A program made the position numbers and the translations under genes. Below the pieces are notes generated by a model. The model saw nothing but the letters and a program-made list of their open reading frames with translations, did no database searches and was not told the DNA's origin. Below are positions 1-26,533 of a stretch of DNA of 64,000 nucleotides, piece after piece; position 1 is the stretch's first letter; each line of letters starts with the position of its first letter. This stretch comes from Echinometra lucunter. Its lineage: Eukaryota > Echinodermata > Echinoidea > Camarodonta > Echinometridae. The DNA lies in contig CM057165.1 of the NCBI GenBank assembly GCA_029962745.1, positions 25,696,319 through 25,760,318 on the forward strand, in the 5' to 3' direction.

Positions 1-187
1 ATGATGCATTCCAGCATTCTCCGGGGCGTATCCGGGAGTGGGGGGGGGGGGGGGGGAGGGGTCTTCTCTTCGGTTCTTAAATTCCAAGTGCGAGAACAGT
101 AGAAATAGTAACGAACAGTGGAAGTATAATGATGTAATAAAAATGGATTTGTGACAAGTCATATAGCGAAAGTCTACCGATACGGTG

Positions 188-244
188 ATGGAAGAAAGAG
201 AGAGAAATACATAGAGAGAGAAAGAGAGGGGAAGGGATAGAAAG

Positions 245-285
<41 letters not shown>
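188..285. repeat. GA-rich tract ending in (GA)n
   Basis: A purine-rich stretch passes into an uninterrupted GA dinucleotide run at about 249-285. It is a simple-sequence repeat with no coding signal. Confidence 0.95.
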
Positions 286-288
<3 letters not shown>

Positions 289-789
289 ACTTGAGATGTG
301 AAATAAGTGAGCTGATAAATCCAGTATGAACTACCATTGGTAGATCCAAGGAGAGGGGGTGATGTCCACTATGTGATCCCTTCATTTACGCTTCCCACTA
401 GTTTTAGGTCAACTCCCACAAAGTTTGCTTCACTCAACCGTTTCAAAATCCTGGATTCCTCATAGCTGCTAAGGTACCGTTATCACTGTACGTAAAAATG
501 TAGTGTATTGAATCTGCAGGAGTTACGAACCCTATATACTTGCAGTTCATCCGTACAGCTTTGTCTTGAAAGAATGGATGTGACTCTCTACAAGTTTCAA
601 GAGATTAACGTTTCCTCTCTATATAAGACATGATTCATGATATTTAGTACTTGATCTCAGGCCAAGAGCTCATGTCCTTCTCCTTGATGCAGTCAGGACC
701 AGCTGATGATTGCTGATTATGCCTCTGGTTCTCAATCATGTGAGGTGAATATCAACTTGTGATTATGTTCTCGAATATTACACTTACTG

Positions 790-816
790 GAAAGAGAGAG
801 AGAGATATGAGAGAGA

Positions 817-866
<50 letters not shown>
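790..866. repeat. (GA)n microsatellite
   Basis: Near-perfect GA dinucleotide repeat, slightly interrupted in its first half. Confidence 0.95.
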
Positions 867-868
<2 letters not shown>

Positions 869-1764
869 GGAGAAGGAGATAGATTGATAGATCTTTTCTT
901 GGTCGGAGACAAACTCACAACCGCAAATCTTCTTGTTCGTTTAACATGTTTAAGTTATCCGAAGGAAAAAATATATTATGGAAGGGCAAGAATGATTCGC
1001 ATAAAACGTTAGAAGAAAACCTTTCCTCCCAAAATCAAGTGATAGGTACTCACCCCTGGTTGCTCGAAAGTCACTTTATGTTTGATCTTTTTAAATCTGG
1101 GTTTAATTGCACCCTTTTAAAATGTATTATATTGTATTTATTAATAAACCAATGATATGAATCAATATTCTGTCCTTCTTTCATACATAAGCATAAACAT
1201 GAACATAATTATAAATCGACATTTTTATGTAAGAGATCACCAAAGAACAATAATCGATTCGTTAATGCTAGAAAGCTGTGAGTTGTTTTTTAATTTCATA
1301 AATTACATTTTGACTTTATGAATATGCTGTTGCTTTTTCCGAATTCTCAAACATATCGGCATAGCAAAGTTAGCAGGACACTGAAACCCAATCTCATCAT
1401 TTTCACAAATTCTCCCCAGCCCGGAAAAGATATGGTCTTTGCACTCAGCGAGCATATACGTGGCGGACAGAAGGCATGACGAATGATCAGTAATAATCAC
1501 ACGTTTCTACTAGCACTTTCCATATCATCGCTTGTTCATGTGCCTGGTAAAACGTCATAAGTAGCAGTCACATAGTCCAAGGTAAAATGGGATCAGAATA
1601 ATAAGTTTTACTCGTTTTCACTTGAGAAAATCCAGAAGAGTTGATAAACGCTTGCCTACTAAATTTTAAGTTTGTAGATGCTAAAATTACATGGTTTGTG
1701 ATCCAAACTTAGCTTGCGACAAGCCGCAGCAATTCCTAATTCACCTCACCAGGGGCTGCGAAAT

Positions 1765-1802
1765 TTTTTTTTTTTTTTGGCGGGGGGGGGGGGGGGGGGG
1801 GC
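1765..1802. repeat. Poly(T) followed by poly(G)
   Basis: A T run is followed directly by about 20 G. Homopolymer lengths like these are often unreliable in assemblies. The same T-then-G arrangement recurs near 41079-41112 and 60361-60383. Confidence 0.9.
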
Positions 1803-2148
1803 TGACACCCAAACAGGCGGGTTCCAGGGGGCAGAGACCCTTGAAGCCCTTGGGTTTTCATGGCTTTACAAGCAATTAAAATAGTAATTTTGATCAAACA
1901 ACAAATGTTCGTACAAAAGCTTAATAATAAAATTCCTATTTTTAGTATCATAAAGAAAAAGGTTATTCAATATTATGAAGATGAGAGATATATTAATCTT
2001 ATTTCAGGTACACATAACAAATTTGTTGCTAAATGGCAGTCACTTAAATCTTTGTTTGTTTAAAACTAAAAGAGAGAAATGTAAAGTATTGTATTTCATT
2101 TGAGTGTAAAATACATTTTTCTACGTTGTGAAATGTTTATTTAACTCA

Positions 2149-2197
2149 ATAAAATAGCCTATGGAGGGCTAAAAAAAAAAAAAAAAAAAAAAAAAAA
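2149..2197 (+). repeat. Polyadenylation signal plus A-tail (retrocopy 3' end?)
   Basis: An AATAAA hexamer at about 2149-2154 is followed some 17 bases later by roughly 27 consecutive A (2171-2197). Hexamer, short spacer and genomic A-run is the signature of an mRNA-like 3' end inserted by retrotransposition. The preceding few hundred bases show no recognisable gene or reverse transcriptase, so the source is unknown. A chance A-run beside a chance hexamer is the alternative. Confidence 0.45.
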
Positions 2198-2630
2198 TAT
2201 TTAGTGTTGACAGCTTATGGGTCTTTATATTGTATTTTCATTATTCATTTTAATATCTTTAATTTTTCACTTTTAGCCGAAATTGTGTGTGTGTGTAGTG
2301 GGGGGGGGGGGCGGGGGAATGTAACCCACCCCAGCCCCTCAGCTTCTGCGGCCCATGTTCACAGTGAGAAGAAAAAATCCACTGATAACCTTCCTCTGTA
2401 AATTGACTTGATTTTAACGACCTAAGGAATAATCTGCGATTAATGACATTGTCGGATCAATTAGTTGTCCTGTATCACTCGTCATGACGTTCTAGCCTCA
2501 ACTTCTCTAAATGGTTCTTTAATCAGATGTTAGGTCATGCACTTTGAGGGATCACCACCAATAAAGAGTGGCCCTGTCATATTTCCTTATAACGATGACT
2601 AAAACATCCTTAATGAAGCAGAACCGTCTA

Positions 2631-2768
2631 GGGGAGCGTTTCATGAAGATTTTGGCGGTGATTTTCACTGACGATTGTTATAAGCTACTGAATATTCTCG
2701 CATCTGATTGGCTGAGAGCAAATTAGTCAGTGAAAATCACCGACAAGACTCTTCATGAAACGCTCCCC
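2631..2768. mobile_element. Fold-back MITE-like element, family A
   Basis: The two ends are inverted copies of each other. Both begin GGGGAGCGTTTCATGAAGA when read inward, and the match continues for about 43 bases per arm with few differences. The whole is 138 bp with no coding capacity. Ends of the type GGG..G.GTTTCA recur at 6914-7238 and 61131-61264, which suggests a dispersed non-autonomous family. No clear target-site duplication was resolved. Confidence 0.75.
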
Positions 2769-3732
2769 AGGTTAAGTCGAAGGTTCTTAGCCCTTTCTGT
2801 CGCTCACTGGACAGCATTATAGAATTAAATGGCGTAACATGGGTTCAGTCAACCAATGGGGGGGGGGGTGCACCGGTCACACTGGGTGTATGAAAAGCGA
2901 AGGGCACAAGCTCCCCTTGTGGGCTTGTCGTAACATTTTCATTTCAATTTCCCCTCCCACTCACACCTCATCCCCCTCTCTCACCCCCCCCCCCCCCCAC
3001 TATGCGCTTGGGGTGACACGTAACCCCATGACCCCCCTATGGCCACACCACAGGCCCTCAGTGGAAGGATGTTACCACCCTATGGGCTAAGTTCTGCTTC
3101 ATCACTACACTGTCCTTGATTGAATGGTGCTAATATCAAGTGAGTATACGTTGGGTGCGTCATCATTAATTAGAGATTCTTGTTACAGCTCTAGTCGTCT
3201 TTGTCTTGTCATGGGTCATCTGGTCAAGAGTGGTGGACACTGGGACGCTGGGGCCGGACGTGTTAGAGTTCAAAGGGTTAATTCTTCGTAGGAGTCTTAC
3301 CAGAACATAAATGGGGAGGGGCTGACCGAATTTGCCGAAATTTTAAATGAAATTTTTCTACTAAGCGAAAATTGTAATCAGACATAATTCTGCTCCATTT
3401 CGTCAAAGCTTGGTCAAAGATATAGATTAGGGGATATGGTTGTATTTGCAAATTTATTTAAAGGAAGAAAAAACAACAAAAAGCGAAAGATTCGAACCTG
3501 CTATGATCTGATGATGTCGCCTTCTATTTCGTCGTTGACTCCTTTCTCCCCTTCCTGCGCCCCAACGCCAATTTTCTCGTCAAACTCGGCGAGGTTGAGC
3601 GTGAAAATGAAGAGAGTAGGTACCACCTGCCCCAGCCGAACCCTCAAACGAACGCCGACAAATTGGGCACGGTTACCATCTAGCCAACGTCCGATAATAG
3701 GGCAGCATTCTTTCCACCTGGATTGGACCAAG

Positions 3733-3734
<2 letters not shown>

Positions 3735-3770
<36 letters not shown>

Positions 3771-4012
3771 CCTCCATCCCCATCTTTCCGCTCACCTCTC
3801 TCCCACTTCGTTTCTACCTATTCCTTTTCTCTTTTTCGCTTCCTTTCTCAACATCTTCCCTATCTTTCTTTTTCAAATTTCTGTTCCCACCCCTAGCATG
3901 TCCTCCTTGTCTCCCCTTCCCATGTCTGTCTGTCTCTCTCTCTCCCCCTCCCTCTCTCTTGTCACTTTTTTCTCTTCCTATCTGTCTCTCTGTCTGTATC
4001 TTGTTGTCTTTG
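3735..4012. repeat. CT-rich low-complexity tract
   Basis: A CT dinucleotide run at about 3735-3768 is followed by degenerate CT-rich sequence to about 4012. A 231-residue open frame across it is Ser/Leu/Pro-rich because of the repeat and is not considered a gene. Confidence 0.9.
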
Positions 4013-6360
4013 TGAATCCATCTCGTTCTATTTCTTCTGTTTCTCCCTCTATGCCAAACATGACAGAATGTTTGGGATGGCTATTAATTAGAACACACCG
4101 CATGATCGCTCCGCATGCTAAGCTTGCTTGAACACCGCGATTGCCCTTTTCGCATTCAATGAAGTCATTTGGCACGCGACCCCTCTTCCAAATGATGTCT
4201 TAACGATCTCAGTTTACCCTCCTTCCATCCTCTCATGAGCTCTCTCAAGGGGGGCATGGTCAGGTTTTTGGTAGTTGTGAGGGGTTTAAGCATGAAGCCA
4301 TTCGACTTTCCGTGGTCATGTTGATCGTACCAGAGATCGTCATTCCGTCCCTTCTTCGCCTATGTATGTATTTCTTTTTATAATCCCCTAGTCTTTTGTC
4401 ATAATACAATGACATGCTCCCCTATGCTCTAATACCGCTTACATCGTCATCCTTCTCGTAATTTTTTCATCTTTATTAACCTTCATATTTCTCATGATTT
4501 AAATATTTTCAATTTTCCACCGATAACTGTCAACAACCTTTCATGACATAAATGCACAAACAGCATGAACAGCACCCTCTGCTCCTAGCTTGAGCATGTT
4601 GAGGGAGCTGTGAGGGGTTAGAATCCTTACCCCTTTTGCCTTTCTTTGCACCTCTGCCCATTTAATGCTGGTATCCTCTCTCTCTCTCGTATTAGATCTC
4701 TTTTGCTTCCTCTCCATTAGCCGACTGGGATGATGATGATGATGATGATGATGAGGGCTCGTGCTCTTGCCCGGTTGAATCGGAGCCATTCAGGCGTGGA
4801 GCCAATTAAGTTTGCCAAACGTTAAACTAATAACTTCTTGTTGTCTGTCGCCTTTAAAGCTACCGTACATTTGTCTTACGCTCACCTTTTCTTCCTAACT
4901 ACAATGCACTTTTCCTTACTTCATCACACACTCTCCCAATCTTCCAAGGTGCATTTTAACATTTGCTCATCTGAGTCTCAAGCCAGTCTGTTATCCCAAT
5001 GGTAGGATTTTAAATACCTTGTTAATACAAACCTGAAATTTTACCACGAAAAGCAGCTGAAAAGTGAATTCGTTCAATTCTCTTTCATAGTGGAGTGGTC
5101 TCTACAGACTCTTCCCAAAATGTTGCTTCCCGCAGGATTCCTTTTCTTATATTCATCACATACTCAACATGCTCAATGGACATGATGGAAAAAATATCTC
5201 TGCATGTCTGTATTTTTCTGATGAAGTCCAAGTAAGTGGAATTATTTGACTTACGGCAGTAATTTTGCATGGTACCATGTTCTGTCAAAACGATAAGATG
5301 TCGTTTCGGGTGTAAGATGAAAGACTTACATCCATGGAATGTTTGTACTTTGAAGGTGTCCATTTAATGGAATGCAATGCGTCATTAAATGCACCATTCA
5401 AGTCCGAAGGCTATTAGCCTATATGCACCAACAATTCAGAATTTTTGTTAAATGTTTCATTTTCATTTTGTTTTTCCACTTTGCATTCATCTTTTAAGCC
5501 AATGTCTCAAAAGGTGCGTCGAAGACCGCATCAGTCGCTGACGCATTATGACGTCACTCAAAAGACACTTTGTGTGCAAAGGACATTAGCAGAATGTGTC
5601 TTTACATCCTTACGTCTTTACTTTTATATTTTGTTTTGCCCATGTTGAATTAAACTAAAGTTTGTGTGTAGTCAATTTCCCTTTACTCTTCTTGGTTTAT
5701 CGATTTCAAAGATTTCATACTAACTAGATATTAGGATTGAATTGTGGACATTTCAGACGCTCTCATTGTGCCTCGAAAGTATCTTCAACAGTTCAAAGAG
5801 CAACATACGCTTGCAAAGACATTCTGCCTTAGAATTCTATCGAAGGTAATCGGTGTTGACCATTAAAGAAAGATCTTATTGATATTGTTGTTTATGAATA
5901 TTAAATACTTTTAGAAATTGAAAGTAATAAATGTGTCGATTTGATTGTATTGATTATAAATACCCTCATGTGCTGTTGCTATAGAATTGCAATGGTTTAT
6001 GCAGTTTCATACTTGCCAACCTGGAGGAATCTAACTTGCAGATATTTTAGTGACCAGCTATAGTAAAGAGAGTGCAATGGAACAAATGAATGAAAACAAA
6101 CAAACAAATAGAGAATGAGAAAGATATATGTATTTGAAGTGCAAATGGAAGAGAAGAGACATGACGAAGAGTAGTGAATGGGAAAGGAAGAAAGATGATT
6201 CAGAAGAAAGTGCTGCGTTTAACATGTTTAAAGTTCTTTTTAGAAAATCACTTTAGTGATCAAACATTTTACAATAAAGGACACGTAATCTGGTAATAGC
6301 CCAGTACAAAAATAAATTACTTAGCCATATGGCACCTTGATAGAGGTACAGCGCAGTATA

Positions 6361-6361
<1 letters not shown>

Positions 6362-6447
<86 letters not shown>

Positions 6448-6473
6448 ATTAATTAATTAATTAATTAATTAAT

Positions 6474-6548
<75 letters not shown>

Positions 6549-6552
6549 TTTG
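6362..6552. repeat. Compound TTA / TTAA / TTTA microsatellite
   Basis: About 28 TTA units are followed by a short TTAA block and then about 20 TTTA units. The 190-bp array changes motif twice without interruption. Confidence 0.97.
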
Positions 6553-6913
6553 ACCAGTAAAAAGGAATACAAGATATACATACAAAGCAATAGACAAAAG
6601 ATAGCAAAAGATGAGACGGAATGGCATATGGATTAGGGTTCACAAAAGAGAAATTCTTCTCTGTTGCCCGTAGAATGAAAATTGATAGATAACGATAACA
6701 GAAAGACAGAAAGAAAGGAAGAAGGATGGAAAGAAAAGAAAGAAAGAAGGGTATAATAAAGAATATAAATCAACGTAAAGAAGACAGGTATGGTGGAACT
6801 CAATTTTATGTTTTTTTTTTCAATGAAGTGTTTTGTATTCTACGTTTCCTCGAGACCATTTTTGCCCATTCATTCTTCCTCCTTATATCTTCTCTCTATC
6901 ATTTTAATGAGCA

Positions 6914-7238
6914 GGGGGGTGTTTCATAGAGCTGTTCGTAAAGTTACGAATGACTTTAAGAACGGCTTGAATGTGGCAAGCCAAATGGGATTCTCAATCA
7001 TTAAAAATCACTTCAGCTAAATGTGAAATGTACAGATGTAGGTTAACATTACTACTGTTTACAAACATTTCTATTGCAAAATATATCTTTTGCAACAATT
7101 TAATTGAGATTATGGGAAATGCAGTCTCATTTTGTTAAAACGTCAGGAAAAATTTTGAGCATCCAATTTGGCACTTCATATTCAAGTCGTTCGTAAAGTC
7201 ATGCGTAACTTTACGAACAGCTTTATGAAACACCCCCC
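6914..7238. mobile_element. Fold-back MITE-like element, family A
   Basis: Inverted ends read GGGGGGTGTTTCATA... on both strands. Each arm continues through a GCTGTTCGTAAAGTTACG-type segment that is itself partly self-complementary. Element length is 325 bp with an AT-rich centre. Its terminal motif resembles those at 2631-2768 and 61131-61264. No transposase is present, so it would depend on an enzyme supplied elsewhere. Confidence 0.75.
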
Positions 7239-8654
7239 AGGTATACCATCAATGGTGAGCGAGAGACACTGATCAAACTTACTAGGTATATAAACCAAAA
7301 TACAATCATCATTCCCAGGAAAACGATTTACACCTCTACAAATACCACATTTAAACACAGACCAATTCCACATTTCGCGTTCCATTTATCTCTATAACTG
7401 ATGGCATTGTCCCAACAGTCACGTTTATTTCTGCCATTACTTCAATTCGAATGTGACATCACGAAAAGAATATAACCAGACGGATCTTAAGCAAGATTTT
7501 TTTTTGCTCTCTCTTCCCATTCAGAATAATAATTGTGGTAGTGCGAATACTCGTCTGCTTGTGAGTCTACAGAGGTGCTAGCTTGGAAAGGAGTGAAATT
7601 GAAAAGGCAACGGACCTTTTAAAAACTGGCGCTTGTTGTGAAGAAAATGAATTGAATTCTTTTAAGCGTTGAAACAGAGGTGCTAGAATAATTTTAGAGC
7701 AATGGAATTAACATTTACACGTCATTGATACTGACTCAGTTAAAATGGTAGATCTAGCGAATGATTGTTGCTGTCTGTCCTATTTCAACCGTGTTAACGT
7801 GAACCATATTAATCTTTAGAAGTTACAAAAATAAAATAAATGAATGTCTTTACTCGATGAATTCAGATGTGATGCAAGCATAAAAGTAATATAATATTAT
7901 TTTGTGGAATAGAATTTTTCTTAACATGAAAAGTAAACTGATTTATCTATCAGCTGCCACTCAAATTGAATATTGAGAAATGTGAAGCATACATTTTAAT
8001 GAAAAAGGGGTCGACTATTGTAGTGCACACAAGCTATAACTCAGAGCTACTGCATATTGGGCTGTCTTTGTGTTTTAATGTACCAGACAAAATCTCTAGT
8101 AGGTAAATCATTTCAAAAAATCGATTAATCAAAATATGTTTTTCATTATTTTCGTCAAGTAAGAATGGTTTTGAAAATAATATATTCATATTTGTGTAAC
8201 AAAGCTAATCTTAAGCATAATTATTAAAATAAAAAAATCATTGCATTTTGTCGCATGAGTTGAAAGTAAAATGGTACGACTAAAAAATAACATGGAAGGT
8301 TTTTTTGTAAAGAAAGCTGTGGTGAATCCATTCTCTCGAAAGGATCTCTGATAGATTAGCAAGCAAGGAGAAAAAAAGCAAAACAAAACAAAACAAAGCA
8401 AAATAAAAACACGCCACACTTTGGGTGTTTTGCAGTCCAAACTTTCCACCGTGAATGACGAGAAGGAGGGCACAATCACGAAGACGATATGCTGATCGTA
8501 TTTTAGTGTACTTTGTACTAGTGGTCCCCTGGACCTTAAACTAGATCTTCAAATAGGATGACAGAGGTACAATGATTTGGAAGAATAAAGCGAAAGTCAC
8601 TGGAAATCTGACCAATGCCTGACTTAACATGCGTCGTGATAAGCCGCTTAATTG

Positions 8655-8817
8655 TCTGTAAACAAATTTTCGACATTACTCCCAGTGTTAAAGATCGTAT
8701 GTTCGATCTGTAATGAAAATCACAAGTCAGAAAAAATTGGAACCAGCGGGATTCGAAACTGCCATCTACGATACGATCTTTAACACTGGGAGTAATGCCG
8801 AAAAATTTGTTTACAGA
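8655..8817. mobile_element. Fold-back element with 46-bp arms and tRNA-like loop
   Basis: Arms of about 46 bp starting TCTGTAAACAAATTTT are nearly perfect inverted copies. The loop of about 70 bp contains GGGATTCGAAAC, which on the minus strand resembles a tRNA T-arm or Pol III B-box. No complete tRNA is present. The most economical reading is a MITE that has captured, or evolved from, a tRNA-like or SINE fragment. Confidence 0.65.
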
Positions 8818-8992
8818 TGATTAATTCCTCCCATTAGGCTTCTTCATTTACCCGCTTAGTTGTCCTTATGACTGAAGTTACGGGTATCACGGCAGATGCT
8901 ATGGTTTTATTTCCATGATTCAATTCACATGCATTTCTATGAACTTTATTTCTACTAAGATGTAAAGGCAAAAACATATCATCTAACTGTAA

Positions 8993-9030
8993 TCTCTCTC
9001 TCTCTCTCTCTCTCTCTTTGGGGGGGGGGG
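8993..9030. repeat. (TC)n followed by poly(G)
   Basis: A TC dinucleotide run abuts a G homopolymer. It is simple sequence without other features. Confidence 0.9.
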
Positions 9031-9755
9031 GTCGTCTCTGTCTCAGTGTCTCACGCTACTTATTTCAGCTCCCTCTTTCTTTTTTTTTCTTTCCTATGCT
9101 CTTTTCAAGATACTTGTGGTCTAACAAACCACATCCCTCCATTTTGTTTATTTGAGTAAAGGAGTAAAGCACTATTTTAAGAAGCAGTGGCTTGGAAAAT
9201 TGGACAAAAAGGAGAAAAATCAATAGGTGCTATTATGATGAATAATATTAATACATGTAATAGCTTCATTGAAGATAGTGCTATAGCCTCTTGACCATTC
9301 AATAGACTATTAGAGCAGTGCGTGGTGGACCGTCTAATTCTAATTACAGCACACATTACCAGCTATAAGGGTTAATCGTTACCGTTTTTAAAAGCTTCGA
9401 CCCCCCCCCCCCCCCCCTAAGTTGTAACAGACTTTCTGTATTTGTACATGCGCGATATTATTTCCTGATGTTGGTCCGGGCTCACCGCATAATCTCAAGA
9501 CAACAATAAAACTCGTTAAAGTACAAGACAATCAAGACGAATTGCGTGTCCAATCGTACGGTTATCTTTTTTGTGGTTCCTAGAAACTTTTCGTCTGTAT
9601 ATCCCGTTGATCGGGGTGAGCTAGCTTTCAGGAGATAAACAATTCGTTATTTTCGTTATTGTGATCATGAAGATGCGTTAGATATGTTAACTATTTACAA
9701 TATCGGTTTGACATGTTTGGTATGAGAAAAGGGACTCAAGAAGAAGAGAGACTTG

Positions 9756-9822
9756 AAGGGAGGGAGAGAGAGAGAGAGAGAGGGAGGGAGGGAGAGAGGG
9801 AGGGGAGAGAGAGAGAGGGAGG

Positions 9823-9864
<42 letters not shown>

Positions 9865-9872
9865 AGAGAAAG
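9756..9872. repeat. GA-rich microsatellite
   Basis: Imperfect GA/GGGA repeat. The overlapping open frames on both strands are composed of repeat residues only. Confidence 0.95.
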
Positions 9873-10869
9873 GTGAAAGAGGGTGTATAGGTGAGTGTGA
9901 GTGCGTGATAGTATGATAAGGAAGGACTCACAGTTGGATCTCGAATATCTAGGGTTGAGTACAACAAAAGGCTATGTGCATTTTTCGGGAAAAAGAGGTT
10001 TTGATATCAGAATGATCAATAAGAGACCAGGAACCCATTGGTAATAATAGTTTCTACAGCAAACTTTGCTACAGCAGGGTATCACCCAAAGTAGGCATGG
10101 CCATCTGCATTAAACCAGTGTTTACAACATAACTTCATTGCAAGTTTCCTCAAAATGACAAAAACAGAGATAGCACTTTGTTGCACTAAACCCTCGATAT
10201 ATTGATAAGAAAACACATTTCAATCATTCAAACATTTTGTTCAGTCTAATTGGGAAACCCTTATAGATTGCTCGTATTTCTAGTTGCTATATATCTGCGA
10301 CCTAAATAGGGAACAGAACGTCGGAGGTATCGCACCGCCTCTCTGGCTGAAGGTTATTTAGAAAAAATAGCATGGGGTCAAGTCGTAAGCTATTTTGGAG
10401 GAGGGGTAGTGAAATGATCAAAATCGGATTCAAGTTCATGAGCAGATTATTTCGTCGATTAGAGTTACATTCGCTTTTTCAATTTTTCACCCATTTTAGA
10501 TATTATTTCCCCGTCACTTCTTCCTTTCACTTACCAGGAGTCAATCTGCCATTACGACATTAATGAGGATTAAAAACCTGTGAGAGTGTCTCTATTTCAG
10601 ACCCCATGCTGCTTTGAGGGGCAATTTAAAATTCATAATCATTTTCAAAGCAATGATGACTATCCAATCTAACAGGTCTGTGATCGGGGATAAGAGCTTT
10701 GAAATACACCCATAATCCGTGAAAATCTGTCTGAGACCGGCTTTATGCTAACTTTCTGCCATATGTTTCAACCCAAGACGTGATAAATAGTTAGAAATGT
10801 CTCAGAGTGATGAGGGATGCAGAGAAGGCTTGTGCTGTACCTTTTAGCAAGGCAGTGGATTCGACGAGT

Positions 10870-11330
10870 GGGGGAGCGCCGGGGACGTCAGTCATCTCTG
10901 CGGGGCTTAAAACATATCATTTGCGAGAAGGTAGGGCTTACAATCGCTCTCGTTTAATTCTAATTACAGTTATAATCCTGTATTGCAAGCACACTTCGTT
11001 TTACGCCTGTCCCTCGGCTCTCAGCTCTCAGCTCTAGCGCTCGCTTCAGTTCCCCGGTTGTATGCTTCAAGCGCTCGGACAATAAACCAGTCAACAATAG
11101 TTACATCGACCATTCATCATTGGACGAGAGTATCTAGGCCGCGCCCACGTCGTGCGCAGCTGACCAATTACAACGCAAGATTGAAACTCTTGCATATGCA
11201 TGAATACAAGCACTCCGCCAATCGAATATTGAGCTCGTCAAAAAGTAATCAGCTCTATGATTGATGCGGATGAGAGCTATCTTAGCAAGGGGTAATATGT
11301 CTCCCCCAGTTGACACTATAGCATGGCTGC
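10870..11330 (+). promoter_or_regulatory. Candidate Barhl upstream regulatory region
   Basis: This stretch differs from the surrounding AT-rich simple-repeat DNA: it is free of microsatellites and higher in GC. It carries several sequences that look like factor sites: CCAAT on both strands, a GCGCCCACG GC-rich box, GCATATGCAT (POU octamer-like), TGATTGATG (PBC/Hox-like) and ACAATAG (Sox-like). It lies about 1.3 kb upstream of the Barhl start codon. Single short sites occur by chance, so the call rests on clustering and position and is inference. Confidence 0.35.
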
Positions 11331-12134
11331 GTACACAATAGAGGAGTGGTAGATATTATTTGAAAGGGACTAGACTCTGTCCATTTCGGGTGTTATCGTA
11401 AGGGGATTAATAGGAGTGGCAATGATTGGAGTGAATAGGTTTTGGGTATAACGATCCCTCTCTCATCATCGTCTGCACGATACAGACCACCGACTCTCCA
11501 ACTCTAATCATCATTCGCGACACCTTAGGTGAGGTCACTTGCAGTGCGATGGTCAAACTAGCCGCCCAAACCAAACCATCTTGAAATCAAGTCATCCTCC
11601 TTCTCCTCTCTCTCATTAATTTCAACAACCATCCCGCAACCATCATTCGAATCATCAACACGGTGGACAACCCCTCGCAATGCTGGGACATACATGTAGC
11701 TAGTCCAAGAGTTTCACGTCTCTTAATATTCTCTGATAACCCTCCGTACCTCCCACTCTCTTGAAGTATCGAGGCATTGATCATCTATCGTTTGGCGATT
11801 GAGAGTCCTAACGATACAATCATAGGTCGGAGCAGTGTGTAATTGAATGCAACGCCCACTAATTCACGGATAAAGCTACGACGTGTGCAACACTTCCCGA
11901 ACATCGCCGTAAGCCACGGAAGGACCCGGCCGCCCTCCCTCCCTCACTCCCACCTCAACCTAGACTCTCCAACAAACTACTTGTGATGTTTGTCTGAGAA
12001 ACTCTTCACACCATTCGTTGGTAGGGATTCTTTCATTGCGCTCTGGAAACCACTGAGAAGCTGAAAGCTTGCCAACAATTATCTGCCCTTTCACCATCTG
12101 TCAGTCTCTAGAAACATCGAGTCAACTTTAAACG
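11331..12134 (+). promoter_or_regulatory. Probable Barhl promoter and 5' UTR exon
   Basis: The interval lies directly upstream of Barhl and ends in a good donor, ACG|GTGAGT, at 12134/12135. No TATA box or initiator could be placed with confidence, so the transcription start is not assigned. The GC-rich stretch around 11880-11960 is the most promoter-like part. Transcript data would be needed to fix the 5' end. Confidence 0.35.
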
Positions 12135-12610
12135 GTGAGTTAAAAACATTTAACACATTAGATAATAATCATTCTGATGCTGCTCTACTCAACTAAATTC
12201 ATTTTCAAACTGTGTTAAAAACGTAATTTTGTCAGTGGTAACCTTTGTGGACTCATTTCAATTTTGCAAATAATGTTTGTTTGATTAACAATGTTAGGCG
12301 AACTAACAGAACAAGTCGTTTTGGCTATTGACTTTCTGACTTGATTGTTTGACTCTGCTATTGCCACCTTTTATGCAAATATAAATATTTCTGTTGCATT
12401 TCAGGTTTGTTTGGATGTAATGTCTGTTAATTCCAAGAATTATCAAAATGTTTTGTTCTTGTATTCTAACTTAGATTTCTTTTCTGTGTCTAAATGTTGG
12501 CAGGTTCGACGCCCATGTAAGTTTGGAAAAGTAGATAATCTTCGAGGAGTGATTTTAGTCATCAGTTGTGATACAATAAGCCAGTGTGCACCATCTCCCA
12601 TCCTTGTCAG
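12135..12610 (+). other. Inferred intron in the Barhl 5' UTR
   Basis: A GTGAGT donor at 12135 pairs with a pyrimidine-rich acceptor ending CTTGTCAG at 12610, ten bases before the chosen start codon. A second AG acceptor with a weaker tract lies near 12503. The intervening sequence is T-rich. The open frame at 12345-12620 falls inside it and ends at a TAA immediately before the ATG, so I treat that frame as non-coding. Confidence 0.45.
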
Positions 12611-12620
12611 GTATCAATAA

Positions 12621-26533
<13,913 letters not shown>

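Larger units (their letters stand above)
1..10800. other. Gene-free upstream region
   Basis: No coding exon could be supported on either strand. Open frames here are short, mostly run through microsatellites, and show no recognisable domain. The stretch holds long GA/CT tracts, a TTA/TTTA microsatellite, homopolymer G and C runs, one polyadenylated insertion-like tail and three fold-back elements, listed separately. The remainder is unremarkable AT-rich sequence. It lies upstream of the Barhl gene, so distal regulatory elements are possible, but none stands out by eye. Confidence 0.6.

Noticed and set aside
3436..4131. 231-residue open frame
   Set aside because: Most of it is translated CT repeat (Ser/Leu/Pro-rich); no domain, no splice context.
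12345..12620. 91-residue frame directly upstream of and in frame with Barhl
   Set aside because: Ends in TAA just before the Barhl ATG, T-rich, and lies inside an inferred 5' UTR intron.
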